A stretch of DNA of 64,000 nucleotides, taken from assembly GCF_000022065.1 (NCBI RefSeq), contig NC_011898.1:2038501-2102500 (forward strand), written 5' to 3'. Below are positions 44,338 to 52,299 of the stretch, one piece after another (position 1 is the stretch's first letter; each line of letters starts with the position of its first letter). Below the pieces are notes generated by a model. The model did no database searches and was not told the origin of the DNA. It saw only the letters and a list, made by a program, of their open reading frames with translations. The position numbers and the translations under genes were made by a program. Source of the DNA: Ruminiclostridium cellulolyticum H10. Lineage in GTDB: Bacteria > Bacillota > Clostridia > Acetivibrionales > DSM-1351.

Positions 44338-44519
44338 AATCTCCTCCAAAATGCACTTCGAACAATATAACTTATATATTACCTTTTTGCAGGAAAAAAA
44401 TCAAGCAATTGCATTTTTTTTAGTACATAGAATGTGGAAAAAAACTTTCTAAATATTAAGTACAAAACCTACTAATAATAATTTATATACATAATTAGCA
44501 GGAGGTTAAATTACCGAGT

Positions 44520-45164
44520 ATGATACAAATTGATGATGCGGGCAGTGGCAGTTTTGTTGGCGGCACATGTATAGGTTTTTACAGACCTGAAACAAACGAA
44601 TACTACTTTGATATTATTCCTGTAGAGCTTTATAATACAGATAACTTTAAAAAAAAATTGTATCTGGAGGATGTTGTGGAAATAGCAAAAAAAGCCTTTA
44701 TAGCTCTACGTGTATCAAAGTCTGAATCAATTGAAATATGCAGAGGGTATATGTTTGAAAGGCTGAAAAGCTGGCTGACGGACGAGGGATTTTGTTGGTA
44801 CGTTACACAAATAACAGGACGTATACAGGAAGTTGTGGAAAAGAACTTTGAGCTGTACGCAATCAATCTAGGCCTTCCTAACGATTATATAAAATTTACC
44901 AGATTCCCCTTTCACTTCCATAAACTACTCAGGTGGGTACTGTCTGATTACGAAAATAGAATAAATCTGTGTAAGGTTGGATGGAAGAGCTGGCAAAACC
45001 TCAAAAACGTTACGCCAACATTGAGTTTTACACAAATTCATCAATCAAATTTAATATGTTTGAAATGCGGAAAACATATAAAAAAAGGGTCAGATGTGGC
45101 CGTACTTGAGTTTTATAGCAATAAACAGAATTTTGTATATCTCCACAGAGGGTGTAAAACCTAA
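44520..45164 (+). CDS. Conserved-looking hypothetical protein, possible RNase H-like fold plus zinc motif
   Basis: I do not recognise a named family for this 214-residue protein. The N-terminus, IQIDDAGSGSFVGGTCIGFYR, with adjacent acidic residues followed by a Gly-rich turn and a second strand, resembles the first beta hairpin of RNase H-like folds. The C-terminus has CLKCGKHIKKG ... LHRGC, a CxxC ... HxxC arrangement suited to zinc. GGAGGT lies 13 bases before the ATG, longer than usual. It is monocistronic, rightward, between the RpiR gene and the carboxyltransferase operon. Function is unknown and the fold suggestion is inference. Confidence 0.75.
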   Translation: MIQIDDAGSGSFVGGTCIGFYRPETNEYYFDIIPVELYNTDNFKKKLYLEDVVEIAKKAFIALRVSKSESIEICRGYMFERLKSWLTDEGFCWYVTQITGRIQEVVEKNFELYAINLGLPNDYIKFTRFPFHFHKLLRWVLSDYENRINLCKVGWKSWQNLKNVTPTLSFTQIHQSNLICLKCGKHIKKGSDVAVLEFYSNKQNFVYLHRGCKT

Positions 45165-45166
45165 TA

Positions 45167-45213
45167 CAAGTGCAAAACCCCCCGCAGTATTACAGCGGAG
45201 GGTTTTGTACTTG
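45167..45213. terminator. Bidirectional terminator before the carboxyltransferase operon end
   Basis: A 19-bp GC-containing stem, with minor mismatches, (caagtgcaaaaccccccgc at left) and a 9-nt loop lie directly after the stop of the gene at 44,520, 23 bp from the convergent carboxylase gene end. Confidence 0.8.
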
Positions 45214-45235
45214 TGAAATTTTGGGATTTTATGTT

Positions 45236-46768
45236 TTAAATTTTTGTTCTGAATCTATCAAGCATACCATACAGACTCCATCTGTTCTGATTCTGGTTCA
45301 ACTTAGAGATATTTCCGATTCTGTACTGTGTGCCGTCTCTTTCGCCCATTTCGTTTACTACGGCTGATATTGCCGCTACAACTTCGGGTTTTATTTCGTC
45401 TGATGCGGGTGCAGTAGCCTTATTTCTATCCTCAATACGCTGTTTAAAGAACTTCTCGGCAACCTGAGGAAGCATTGCGTATGAAAGTACATCTTCATCC
45501 TGCTCTATATAATCCTTAACAGCTTCTCTAATCTTTTCAAGCTCAGGTTCAATAAGGTCAGCAGGTCTGCATGTTATAGGCTTTTCATCGCCCAGAATCT
45601 TAGCTTTTATTTCATCACTAATAGGTGCAGGGGTTTTACCGTATTCCCCCTTTACAACGCCTTTTGATTCCTTTGGTACCATCTTGTATCTCTCACCAGT
45701 CAATACATTAAGTACCGCTTGGGTACCAACTATCTGACTTGATGGTGTTACAAGCGGAGGATAGCCGAAATCGGCTCTTACTCTGGGAACTTCCTTGAGA
45801 ACCTCTTCATATTTATCCAAAGCATTTGACTGCTTCAATTGTGAAACAAGATTTGAAAGCATTCCACCAGGTACCTGATAAATAAGAGTGTTAACGTCAA
45901 CACCCATTACCTTAACGTCTAATAGTCCGCTCTCAATATATTTTTCTTTAAGGGGTCTGAAATAGTCTGCAATTTCACTGAGTTTTTCCAAATCCAGTCC
46001 AGTATCGAAATCAGTTCCCTTTAAAGTTGCCACCAAAGGCTCTGTAGGCGGCTGTGACGTTCCCATTGACATAGGTGAAATTGCACAGTCAACAATATCT
46101 ATACCTGCTTCTATAGCCTTCAAATACGTCATAGATGCTACACCGCTAGTATAGTGAGTGTGCAATTGTATCGGTATCTTTACACTTTCTTTCAAAGCCT
46201 TTACCAGTTCATAAGCCTGATACGGCACCAGAAGTCCGGCCATGTCTTTTATACAGATAGAATCTGCTCCCATGCTCTCCAACTGCTTTGCATCTTTTAC
46301 AAAAAGCTCAAGATTGTGAACAGGACTTATAGTATAGCAAATACAGCCCTGAGCATGGCCGCCTTCCTTTTTACATGCCTTAATTGCCGTCTCGATATTC
46401 CTGGCATCATTTAGTGCATCGAATATTCTCATAATGTCCATGCCGTTTGCAACAGCCTTCTGAACAAAGTACTCAACTATATCATCGGCATAGTGTTTGT
46501 ATCCTAAAAGGTTCTGGCCCCTAAGAAGCATTTGCAGAGGTGTTTTCTTTGCAACATCTTTTATTTTTCTAAGTCTCATCCATGGATCTTCATTCAAAAA
46601 TCTCATACATGAGTCAAAAGTAGCTCCGCCCCAAGCTTCCAGTGAATGGTAACCAATATTGTCAAGCTTCTCAACAATTGGAAGCATTTCTTCGGTCTTC
46701 ATTCTGGTTGCTATAAGGGACTGGTGAGCATCTCTTAAAACTGTTTCCGTAATTCTTACGCCTGGCAT
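45236..46768 (-). CDS. Carboxyltransferase subunit (transcarboxylase 5S / oxaloacetate decarboxylase alpha / PycB type)
   Basis: This 510-residue protein has a TIM-barrel carboxyltransferase domain and a PYC_OADA domain. Metal-site and catalytic signatures include RITETVLRDAHQSLIATRM, WGGATFDSCMRFLNEDPW, IKDMAGLLVPYQAYELV and PIQLHTHYTSG. It lacks a fused biotinyl domain, which is encoded by the next gene upstream. It would move CO2 between oxaloacetate/pyruvate and carboxybiotin. Together with the next two genes it forms a complete transcarboxylase-type set. Last gene of the leftward operon. Confidence 0.92.
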   Translation of the reverse strand: MPGVRITETVLRDAHQSLIATRMKTEEMLPIVEKLDNIGYHSLEAWGGATFDSCMRFLNEDPWMRLRKIKDVAKKTPLQMLLRGQNLLGYKHYADDIVEYFVQKAVANGMDIMRIFDALNDARNIETAIKACKKEGGHAQGCICYTISPVHNLELFVKDAKQLESMGADSICIKDMAGLLVPYQAYELVKALKESVKIPIQLHTHYTSGVASMTYLKAIEAGIDIVDCAISPMSMGTSQPPTEPLVATLKGTDFDTGLDLEKLSEIADYFRPLKEKYIESGLLDVKVMGVDVNTLIYQVPGGMLSNLVSQLKQSNALDKYEEVLKEVPRVRADFGYPPLVTPSSQIVGTQAVLNVLTGERYKMVPKESKGVVKGEYGKTPAPISDEIKAKILGDEKPITCRPADLIEPELEKIREAVKDYIEQDEDVLSYAMLPQVAEKFFKQRIEDRNKATAPASDEIKPEVVAAISAVVNEMGERDGTQYRIGNISKLNQNQNRWSLYGMLDRFRTKI

Positions 46769-46799
46769 TTTTCCATCTCCTTTGCGGTAAGTCAGCCTT

Positions 46800-47168
46800 T
46801 TAGGCTATAGACACCATTAGTTCTCCAGCAGTAACAGACTTTCCGGCCTCGACGTTTAACGCCGTAACTTTACCGTCAGCCGGAGCAACTATTTCATTCT
46901 CCATTTTCATAGCTTCAAGTATTAAAAGTACCTGCCCCTTCTTTACTTCATCACCGATAGCAACCTTTACCTTTAAAACAGTTCCCGGCATTGGAGCAGC
47001 AACATCACCTGCTTTACCTGCCTGCGGCTGTGCTGCTTTTGCAGCAGAGGTATGTCCCGGCTTGGTAGCTCTTAGCTTTGGAGCAGCTGAAATGGGCCTT
47101 CCCCCGCCCACTTCTTCAACCTCTACTTCATAAGGAGTTCCGTTTACCTTTATTATATATTTACTCAT
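46800..47168 (-). CDS. Biotin carboxyl carrier protein (1.3S-like)
   Basis: This carrier of about 122 residues has a 30-residue N-terminal strand region, a flexible Ala/Pro-rich linker (residues about 30-55) and a biotinyl domain with PMPGTVLKVKVAIGDEVKKG and the biotinylation motif EAMKMENEI, the Lys being the biotin site. Two in-frame ATGs exist; the first abuts GGAGG directly, so the second (47,168) is preferred. It lies between the two carboxyltransferase subunits and should shuttle carboxybiotin between them. Confidence 0.93.
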   Translation of the reverse strand: MSKYIIKVNGTPYEVEVEEVGGGRPISAAPKLRATKPGHTSAAKAAQPQAGKAGDVAAPMPGTVLKVKVAIGDEVKKGQVLLILEAMKMENEIVAPADGKVTALNVEAGKSVTAGELMVSIA

Positions 47169-47206
47169 TACACTCATCCTCCAGATATTTTGTTTCCTAT
47201 ACTATA

Positions 47207-48757
47207 TTATAGCGGAATGTTTCCATGTTTTTTTGAAGGCCTGTTTTCCCTCTTTGTATCCAGCATTTCCAGAGCAGTTATAATTTTTACTCTGGTTTCA
47301 GAAGGCTCGATAACATCATCAATATACCCTCTTGATGCTGCTACATAAGGATTTGAGAATTTATCTCTATATTCCGCAATCTTTTCCTTTCTGGTTTCTG
47401 CTGGATCTTCCGACGCAGCAATATCCTTTTTAAATATAATATTTGCTGCTCCGTCAGGTCCCATAACTGCAATTTCAGCTGATGGCCATGCCAAAACCAT
47501 ATCGGCACCTATTGTTTTACTGTTCATAGCAATATATGCTCCTCCATATGCCTTTCTAAGAATAACATTTATCTTTGGTACTGTTGCTTCAGAGAAAGCA
47601 TATAGGAGTTTTGCACCGTGACGTATTATGCCGTTATGCTCCTGGGCTACCCCGGGCAGGAATGCAGGTACATCGGTTAATGAAACGACAGGAATATTAA
47701 ATGCATCACAGAAACGAACGAAACGTGCCGCCTTATCAGCCGCGTTCATATCTAGTGACCCTGCCATTATCTTAGGCTGGTTTGCAACAATACCAACACT
47801 TCTGCCATTCATTCTTGCAAATCCGATTATTATATTCTGAGAGAAATAACTCTGAACTTCAAAGAAATCTCCATCATCTACTACTTCTGCTATTACGTCA
47901 AACATGTCATATGGCTTGTTTGACTCTTCTGGAATAATGCTGTTGAGGCTTTCGGCTAATCTGTCGGCAGCATCAGACACTCCGTAGTACATAGTATCTG
48001 ATACATTATTATCGGGAATAAAACTTAAAAGCCTCTTTATATCTTCTATACACTCTTCTTCGCTTGAAGATTTGAAATGTGCTACACCGCTTGTAGCAGT
48101 ATGAACATCTGCACCTCCCAGATTTTCAACTGATACATCTTCACCCGTAACAGACTTTATTACCTGTGGGCCTGTAATAAACATCTGACTTGTTTTTTCC
48201 ACCATGAATATAAAATCAGTTATGGCCGGGGAATATACCGCACCACCTGCACATGGCCCCATTATTACTGATATCTGCGGAATAACGCCTGATGCAAGAG
48301 TATTCCTGTAAAAAATATCTCCGTAACCTGAAAGAGCATCCAGACCTTCCTCAATACGAGCTCCGCCGGAATCATTAATGGCTATGAACGGTGCTCCCAT
48401 TTTCAGAGCCATATCCATAACCTTTGTAATTTTCTTTGCGTGCATCTCTCCCAATGAACCGCCTATAACAGTAAAGTCCTGTGATGAAACAAAGACCTTT
48501 CTGCCATTAACTGTTCCGTAACCGGTAACAACCCCGTCACCTGGAAGTTTCTTCTTCTGCATACCAAAGTCAAAGCATCTGGATTCTATGAATGCATCTA
48601 CCTCAACAAAACTGTTTTCATCAAACAACAAATGGATTCTTTCTCTGGCAGAAAGCTTTCCATCTGCGTGTCTTTTTGCTATTTTCTCTTCTCCGCCGCC
48701 TTTAGCTATAGTTTTTTTCATGTTTTTTAAATTTTGTATCTTTTCAATTTGTGACAT
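47207..48757 (-). CDS. Acyl-CoA carboxyltransferase subunit (12S / MmdA / PccB type)
   Basis: This 516-residue crotonase-fold carboxyltransferase has GGGEEKIAKRHADGKLSARERI at the start, the N-domain acyl-CoA-binding segment FIAINDSGGARIEEGLDALSGYG (oxyanion Gly-Ala) and the C-domain FLPGVAQEHNGIIRHGAKLLYAFSEA with KAYGGAYIAMNSK. This class uses propionyl-CoA/methylmalonyl-CoA. It is the first gene of the operon. No biotin carboxylase and no membrane beta subunit lie nearby. Confidence 0.94.
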   Translation of the reverse strand: MSQIEKIQNLKNMKKTIAKGGGEEKIAKRHADGKLSARERIHLLFDENSFVEVDAFIESRCFDFGMQKKKLPGDGVVTGYGTVNGRKVFVSSQDFTVIGGSLGEMHAKKITKVMDMALKMGAPFIAINDSGGARIEEGLDALSGYGDIFYRNTLASGVIPQISVIMGPCAGGAVYSPAITDFIFMVEKTSQMFITGPQVIKSVTGEDVSVENLGGADVHTATSGVAHFKSSSEEECIEDIKRLLSFIPDNNVSDTMYYGVSDAADRLAESLNSIIPEESNKPYDMFDVIAEVVDDGDFFEVQSYFSQNIIIGFARMNGRSVGIVANQPKIMAGSLDMNAADKAARFVRFCDAFNIPVVSLTDVPAFLPGVAQEHNGIIRHGAKLLYAFSEATVPKINVILRKAYGGAYIAMNSKTIGADMVLAWPSAEIAVMGPDGAANIIFKKDIAASEDPAETRKEKIAEYRDKFSNPYVAASRGYIDDVIEPSETRVKIITALEMLDTKRENRPSKKHGNIPL

Positions 48758-48860
48758 GCAATCACCTCTTTAAAATATATACTAGATAAATTATGCTATA
48801 AATTCAGTATGTTAATTCTCAAATTGATAATTTATCTGGCAGATTTATAACTATTATTAG

Positions 48861-48880
48861 TTATTAGTACCTAGTAATAA
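48861..48880. promoter_or_regulatory. FapR-like palindromic operator candidate
   Basis: TTATTAGTACCTAGTAATAA is a near-perfect palindrome whose core TTAGTACCTAGTA resembles the FapR operator of Firmicutes as I remember it. FapR represses fatty-acid and phospholipid genes and responds to malonyl-CoA. It lies about 100 bp upstream of an acyl-CoA carboxyltransferase gene. The consensus is from memory and no fapR is in the window, so this is a suggestion. Confidence 0.35.
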
Positions 48881-48936
48881 TTATAGTATATCGTTAAAAG
48901 AGTGTCAATACAGCTAATATAGTCCTGTAAATTTAT

Positions 48937-48965
48937 TTGATACAAAATGCTAATTTATATATAAT
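48937..48965 (+). promoter_or_regulatory. Sigma-A promoter for sigI-rsgI
   Basis: TTGATA, exactly 17 bp and a perfect TATAAT lie about 120 bases before the sigI start. This is the best sigma-A match I see in the window and would give basal expression. Confidence 0.72.
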
Positions 48966-49032
48966 GTAATCAATCATTTATGTAAACTTACGTTTTAAAA
49001 TTAATTAATAATTATAGAATTTCTGAGTCTGG

Positions 49033-49062
49033 CCCCTCAAAAACATAATGTGCCTGCGAATA
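49033..49062 (+). promoter_or_regulatory. Sigma-I-type autoregulatory promoter for sigI-rsgI
   Basis: CCCCTCAAAAA, then CGAATA 13-14 bases later, matches the sigma-I pattern known from B. subtilis and Clostridium thermocellum (C-rich -35 followed by A-tract, CGAA -10). It lies 25 bases before the sigI start. SigI genes are typically autoregulated. Confidence 0.65.
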
Positions 49063-49087
49063 TTATTACAAGGAGTGAATATATAAG

Positions 49088-49846
49088 TTGACCATTCTAA
49101 ATCTATTTGGTAACTCCCGGAAAAAGCCACAGCCTATTGAAGAAGCTGTGGTTAGAATCAAGAACGGGGATACTCATTTAAAAGAAGGTTTAATTAATGA
49201 TTATAAGCCATTTATCTTAAAAGTAATATCCTCAGTCACAGGTAAATTCGTTGACACCAAAAACAGCGATGAGCTAAGTATTGGTCTTATGGCTTTCAAT
49301 GAGGCTATTGAATCTTTTAATACTGAAAAAAACGCGGGATTTTTAAGCTTTGCAGAGATGGTTATAAAACGAAGAATTGTCGACCATATGAGGAAGGATT
49401 ATAAAAACAGGAAAGTCTATCCATTTACATATTTCCAAGATAGTGACCATAAAGATAAAAATACTATCGAAAATAAATATATGGTGGTTGATGCTAATAC
49501 TTATTTTGATAATGTAGAACTCAAAGAAGAAATCGATTTATTTAAGACAAGGCTTAAAGGTTTTGGTATAAGCCTGTCTGATTTGGTTGGAAATGTCCCT
49601 AAACACACAGATTCTAAAAAACTGGCCATAAGCATTGCACGGGTTCTATCTGAAAATAAAACGTTATCGGAATTGCTTACAAAAAAGAAAACCATTCCAA
49701 TGTCTGGACTGCTAAAAATAGTAAAAGTAAACCGTAAGACCATCGAAAGAAACAGAAAGTTTATCATAGCAGTATTTCTAATAATAAACAGTAAGCTAGA
49801 AGTATTGCAGGAATATGTATGCAATATAGAGAAAGGAGGAAAATAA
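49088..49846 (+). CDS. sigI: RNA polymerase sigma factor SigI
   Basis: This 252-residue SigI-type sigma factor has region 2 (DYKPFILKVISSVTGKFVD, SDELSIGLMAFNEAIESFN, GFLSFAEMVIKRRIVDHMRKD) and a diverged C-terminal region with MSGLLKIVKVNRKTIERNRKFIIAVFLI, the helix-turn-helix used for -35 recognition. In cellulolytic clostridia SigI factors turn on cellulosome and polysaccharide-degradation genes, and in Bacillus they respond to heat. The start is TTG after AAGGAG. It is coupled to rsgI one base later. Confidence 0.95.
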   Translation: MTILNLFGNSRKKPQPIEEAVVRIKNGDTHLKEGLINDYKPFILKVISSVTGKFVDTKNSDELSIGLMAFNEAIESFNTEKNAGFLSFAEMVIKRRIVDHMRKDYKNRKVYPFTYFQDSDHKDKNTIENKYMVVDANTYFDNVELKEEIDLFKTRLKGFGISLSDLVGNVPKHTDSKKLAISIARVLSENKTLSELLTKKKTIPMSGLLKIVKVNRKTIERNRKFIIAVFLIINSKLEVLQEYVCNIEKGGK

Positions 49847-49847
49847 C

Positions 49848-51089
49848 ATGGGAAATAATACCGGAACAATCCTTGAAATCAAAGGCAATAAAGCTATTGT
49901 AATGACAAATACATGTGATTTTATAGCCATAACCAGAATGCCTGAAATGTTTGTAGGACAGCAGGTTGATTTAAATAACTCGGCAATCAAAAGCAAATCT
50001 AATCCGCTGAAGTATTTTGCTATTGCGGGAATGTTTGTTTTAATCCTTTGTTCTGTTTTAATTTACCAGTTGGTAAAACCATCTGCAGTTTTTGCATATG
50101 TAGACGTTGATATTAACCCAAGCCTTGAATTATTAATAGATAAAAAAGCCAATGTCATTGAGGTTAAAACACTTAATAGTGATGCGGACGCTCTTGTTAA
50201 AGATATAAGGCTTGTAAACAAGTCCTTGACCAATGCTGTAAAGATTATAATAAAAGAATCACAAAATAAAGGATTTATACGTCCCGATACGAAAAATGCA
50301 GTTTTGATTTCAGCTTCAATTAATCCGGGTAAATCGATCAGTTCTGCTGTATCCAGTGAAAAAATACTGGATGTTATTGTTTCGGATCTTCAAAAAACAG
50401 ATTTCAGCATTGGGGCTGTATCTATAAAGGCAGAAGTAGTAAAAGTTGACCCGATCGAAAGGTCCGAGGCTGTTAAAAATAATATTTCAATGGGGCGTTA
50501 TAAGCTGTTTGAAGAAATAACTGAATCAGATGAAAATATAGATATAGAAAAAGCTAAAACCGAAGGTCTTTCCAAAATAATTGAAGAATATGAAACCAAA
50601 GAACAGGAAAAAACAATTGCTAGTGTAGATAAAGACAATAGTTATAAACCTGTTCAGGATAATAAAGAAATCCTTGACAAACCCAAAAATAGCACTACCA
50701 AAGATAATCCTAAAGTTGCGGATAATAAGAAGCCTGAAAATAACAACTCACAAAAATATAGTAATGGGAATTCCAACAGCTCAAAAAGTTCTGCTGTGAA
50801 ACCGAATAAAGCAGAAGACCAATTTAAGGCTTCACGTTCCAACAGTGAAAATAATTCTTCAAATAATCGTGATCAAAGCAAAAATACTAACAAAAAAAGC
50901 TCTGATGAAAAGAAAACTCTTGATCAGGGCTCAAAACCTATTACTACGGACGATGGTACTAAATCTCTCAATAATAAAAACAATAATAAAAATAATGATG
51001 AAAAACCAAAAAACCATCCCGCTAAAGAAAATAAACAAGAAAATGGTAATAACAATCAACAAAAATCAAAAGAGAAGAACAAAAAGTAG
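49848..51089 (+). CDS. rsgI: Anti-sigma-I factor RsgI
   Basis: This 413-residue single-pass membrane protein has a cytosolic RsgI_N domain that binds SigI (NTGTILEIKGNKAIVMTNTC, residues 1-50), a membrane helix (YFAIAGMFVLILCSVLIYQLV, about 56-76) and a conserved outer domain AYVDVDINPSLELLID. This contains the Asn90-Pro91 bond at which RsgI proteins self-cleave during signalling. From about residue 250 on, the sequence is a low-complexity Asn/Lys/Ser/Glu-rich tail with no recognisable carbohydrate-binding module, unlike many C. thermocellum RsgI proteins. It is co-transcribed with sigI. Confidence 0.93.
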   Translation: MGNNTGTILEIKGNKAIVMTNTCDFIAITRMPEMFVGQQVDLNNSAIKSKSNPLKYFAIAGMFVLILCSVLIYQLVKPSAVFAYVDVDINPSLELLIDKKANVIEVKTLNSDADALVKDIRLVNKSLTNAVKIIIKESQNKGFIRPDTKNAVLISASINPGKSISSAVSSEKILDVIVSDLQKTDFSIGAVSIKAEVVKVDPIERSEAVKNNISMGRYKLFEEITESDENIDIEKAKTEGLSKIIEEYETKEQEKTIASVDKDNSYKPVQDNKEILDKPKNSTTKDNPKVADNKKPENNNSQKYSNGNSNSSKSSAVKPNKAEDQFKASRSNSENNSSNNRDQSKNTNKKSSDEKKTLDQGSKPITTDDGTKSLNNKNNNKNNDEKPKNHPAKENKQENGNNNQQKSKEKNKK

Positions 51090-51102
51090 AGTGTATGTTA
51101 TT

Positions 51103-51669
51103 TTACGCATTTTTTTCCATACATACAAATATTGGCGGACAATTAATTTGGTTCACAAATTCAGTTTGCATTACACTGAATTTCTTACAGTCTATTGTTT
51201 TTATATAATTAATAACTTCATTCTTTTCATCGAACCCGCTGTCTCCTCCATAGTATACAACTATGCTGATTATACCGTGAGGAACTACCAGCTCCATTGC
51301 ACTTTTTATGGCCTCAATGGTGGTTCCTCCCCTGGTTCCTATGTTGTGATCTCCTCCCGGAAGGTATCCGAGGTTGAACATAGCCGCCTTTATAGGCTTA
51401 TTTACATATTTCATCATATTCTGATGCCCGTCATGAATAAGGTTAACCCTGTTCAGAAGATTTTCTGCTTCCAATTTGTTTCTAGTGGTGTTTAGTGCCG
51501 ACTCCTGAATGTCAAATGAATAAACCAGTCCTCCTGCCCCAACAAGTTTTGCAAGAAACGCTGTATCATGTCCGTTTCCGGCAGTTGCATCAACTACTAT
51601 GTCCCCGTTGCAGACTACACGGGAGACTATTTCATGGGATTGATATAATGAATTTTTTAAAATACACAT
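51103..51669 (-). CDS. mnmM: SAM-dependent methyltransferase, MnmM/YtqB family
   Basis: This 188-residue Rossmann methyltransferase has VVDATAGNGHDTAFLAKLVG (SAM motif), VYSFDIQESALNTTRNKLE, FNLGYLPGGDHNIGTRGGTTIEAI and VYYGGDSGFDEKNEV. The NLGYLPG.D pattern is that of the former rRNA methylase family now known to include MnmM, which makes the final methyl transfer in mnm5(s2)U34 of tRNA. The assignment to tRNA rests on family knowledge. It converges on rsgI with a 13-bp gap and no clear terminator. Confidence 0.86.
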   Translation of the reverse strand: MCILKNSLYQSHEIVSRVVCNGDIVVDATAGNGHDTAFLAKLVGAGGLVYSFDIQESALNTTRNKLEAENLLNRVNLIHDGHQNMMKYVNKPIKAAMFNLGYLPGGDHNIGTRGGTTIEAIKSAMELVVPHGIISIVVYYGGDSGFDEKNEVINYIKTIDCKKFSVMQTEFVNQINCPPIFVCMEKNA

Positions 51670-51813
51670 TGAAAAACACTCCTTTAATTTAACTTTACTT
51701 AATGTAAATATATTATAATAACGGTTTTTATGCTATAATTTAAAATCATATTATACATTTAAATTGATAAAATGTATAATTACTCTAAAACATGTATTAA
51801 GGAGAAATTAATT

Positions 51814-52299
51814 ATGGATCAATACAATGAACCGGATAATGCTTTACAGGATAATCCCCCATCAGCAGCAACAAACACAGCAGTTTTAAACAATAATACC
51901 TATCACCATGCCCGACCTGACTACCAGTTTCAGCAACAGCAGATACCTCAACCGGGTCTACATAATTCCATTATCAACAGTCTATCCGGCTGGATGAAAT
52001 TTTTAGGAATTTATACTATTGTAGTCGGGGCTTTAACCTGCTTGGGTATTATTACCGCTGCAATAGGTATACCTCTTATTTTTTCAGGTATTTCTCTGAC
52101 TAAAGCATCAAAGGCTATCAAGGAATATATTGGATTCAATAGCCCTAATGTACTGTATAATGTATTTTTTTACTTGAATAAGTATTTTAAAATCCAAGGT
52201 ATACTGGTAATCGTCGCTCTTGCACTATCGGTTCTGTATATTATAATTATACTGGTTGTTCTTGTACTTGGTGCTTACAATTTTATGTACAATTATTAA
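51814..52299 (+). CDS. Small membrane protein, DUF5362-like
   Basis: This protein of about 161 residues has a Gln/Pro/Asn-rich cytosolic N-terminus (residues 1-50) and two or three membrane segments: FLGIYTIVVGALTCLGIITA, IGIPLIFSGISL and ILVIVALALSVLYIIIILVVL. SGWMKFLGIYTI with LIFSGISLTKASKAI resembles DUF5362. Function is unknown. AAGGAGAAATTAATT precedes the ATG at 51,814, so an earlier in-frame ATG (51,772) is not used. Its stop overlaps that of rluB on the opposite strand. Confidence 0.72.
   Translation: MDQYNEPDNALQDNPPSAATNTAVLNNNTYHHARPDYQFQQQQIPQPGLHNSIINSLSGWMKFLGIYTIVVGALTCLGIITAAIGIPLIFSGISLTKASKAIKEYIGFNSPNVLYNVFFYLNKYFKIQGILVIVALALSVLYIIIILVVLVLGAYNFMYNY

Larger units (their letters stand above)
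48758..49087. other. 330-bp divergent intergenic region
   Basis: This AT-rich spacer separates the carboxyltransferase operon (leftward) from sigI-rsgI (rightward). It holds a palindrome at 48,861, a sigma-A promoter at 48,937 and a sigma-I-like promoter at 49,033. Leftward, TTGAGA ... TAGCAT (18-bp spacer) about 50 bases before the carboxyltransferase start is a weak promoter candidate. I see no coding sequence in it. Confidence 0.6.

Noticed and set aside
50700-51060. Repetitive Asn/Lys/Ser codons in rsgI as a possible tandem repeat or CRISPR-like array
   Set aside because: There is no regular repeat unit or spacer structure; it is a low-complexity coding tail in frame with RsgI.
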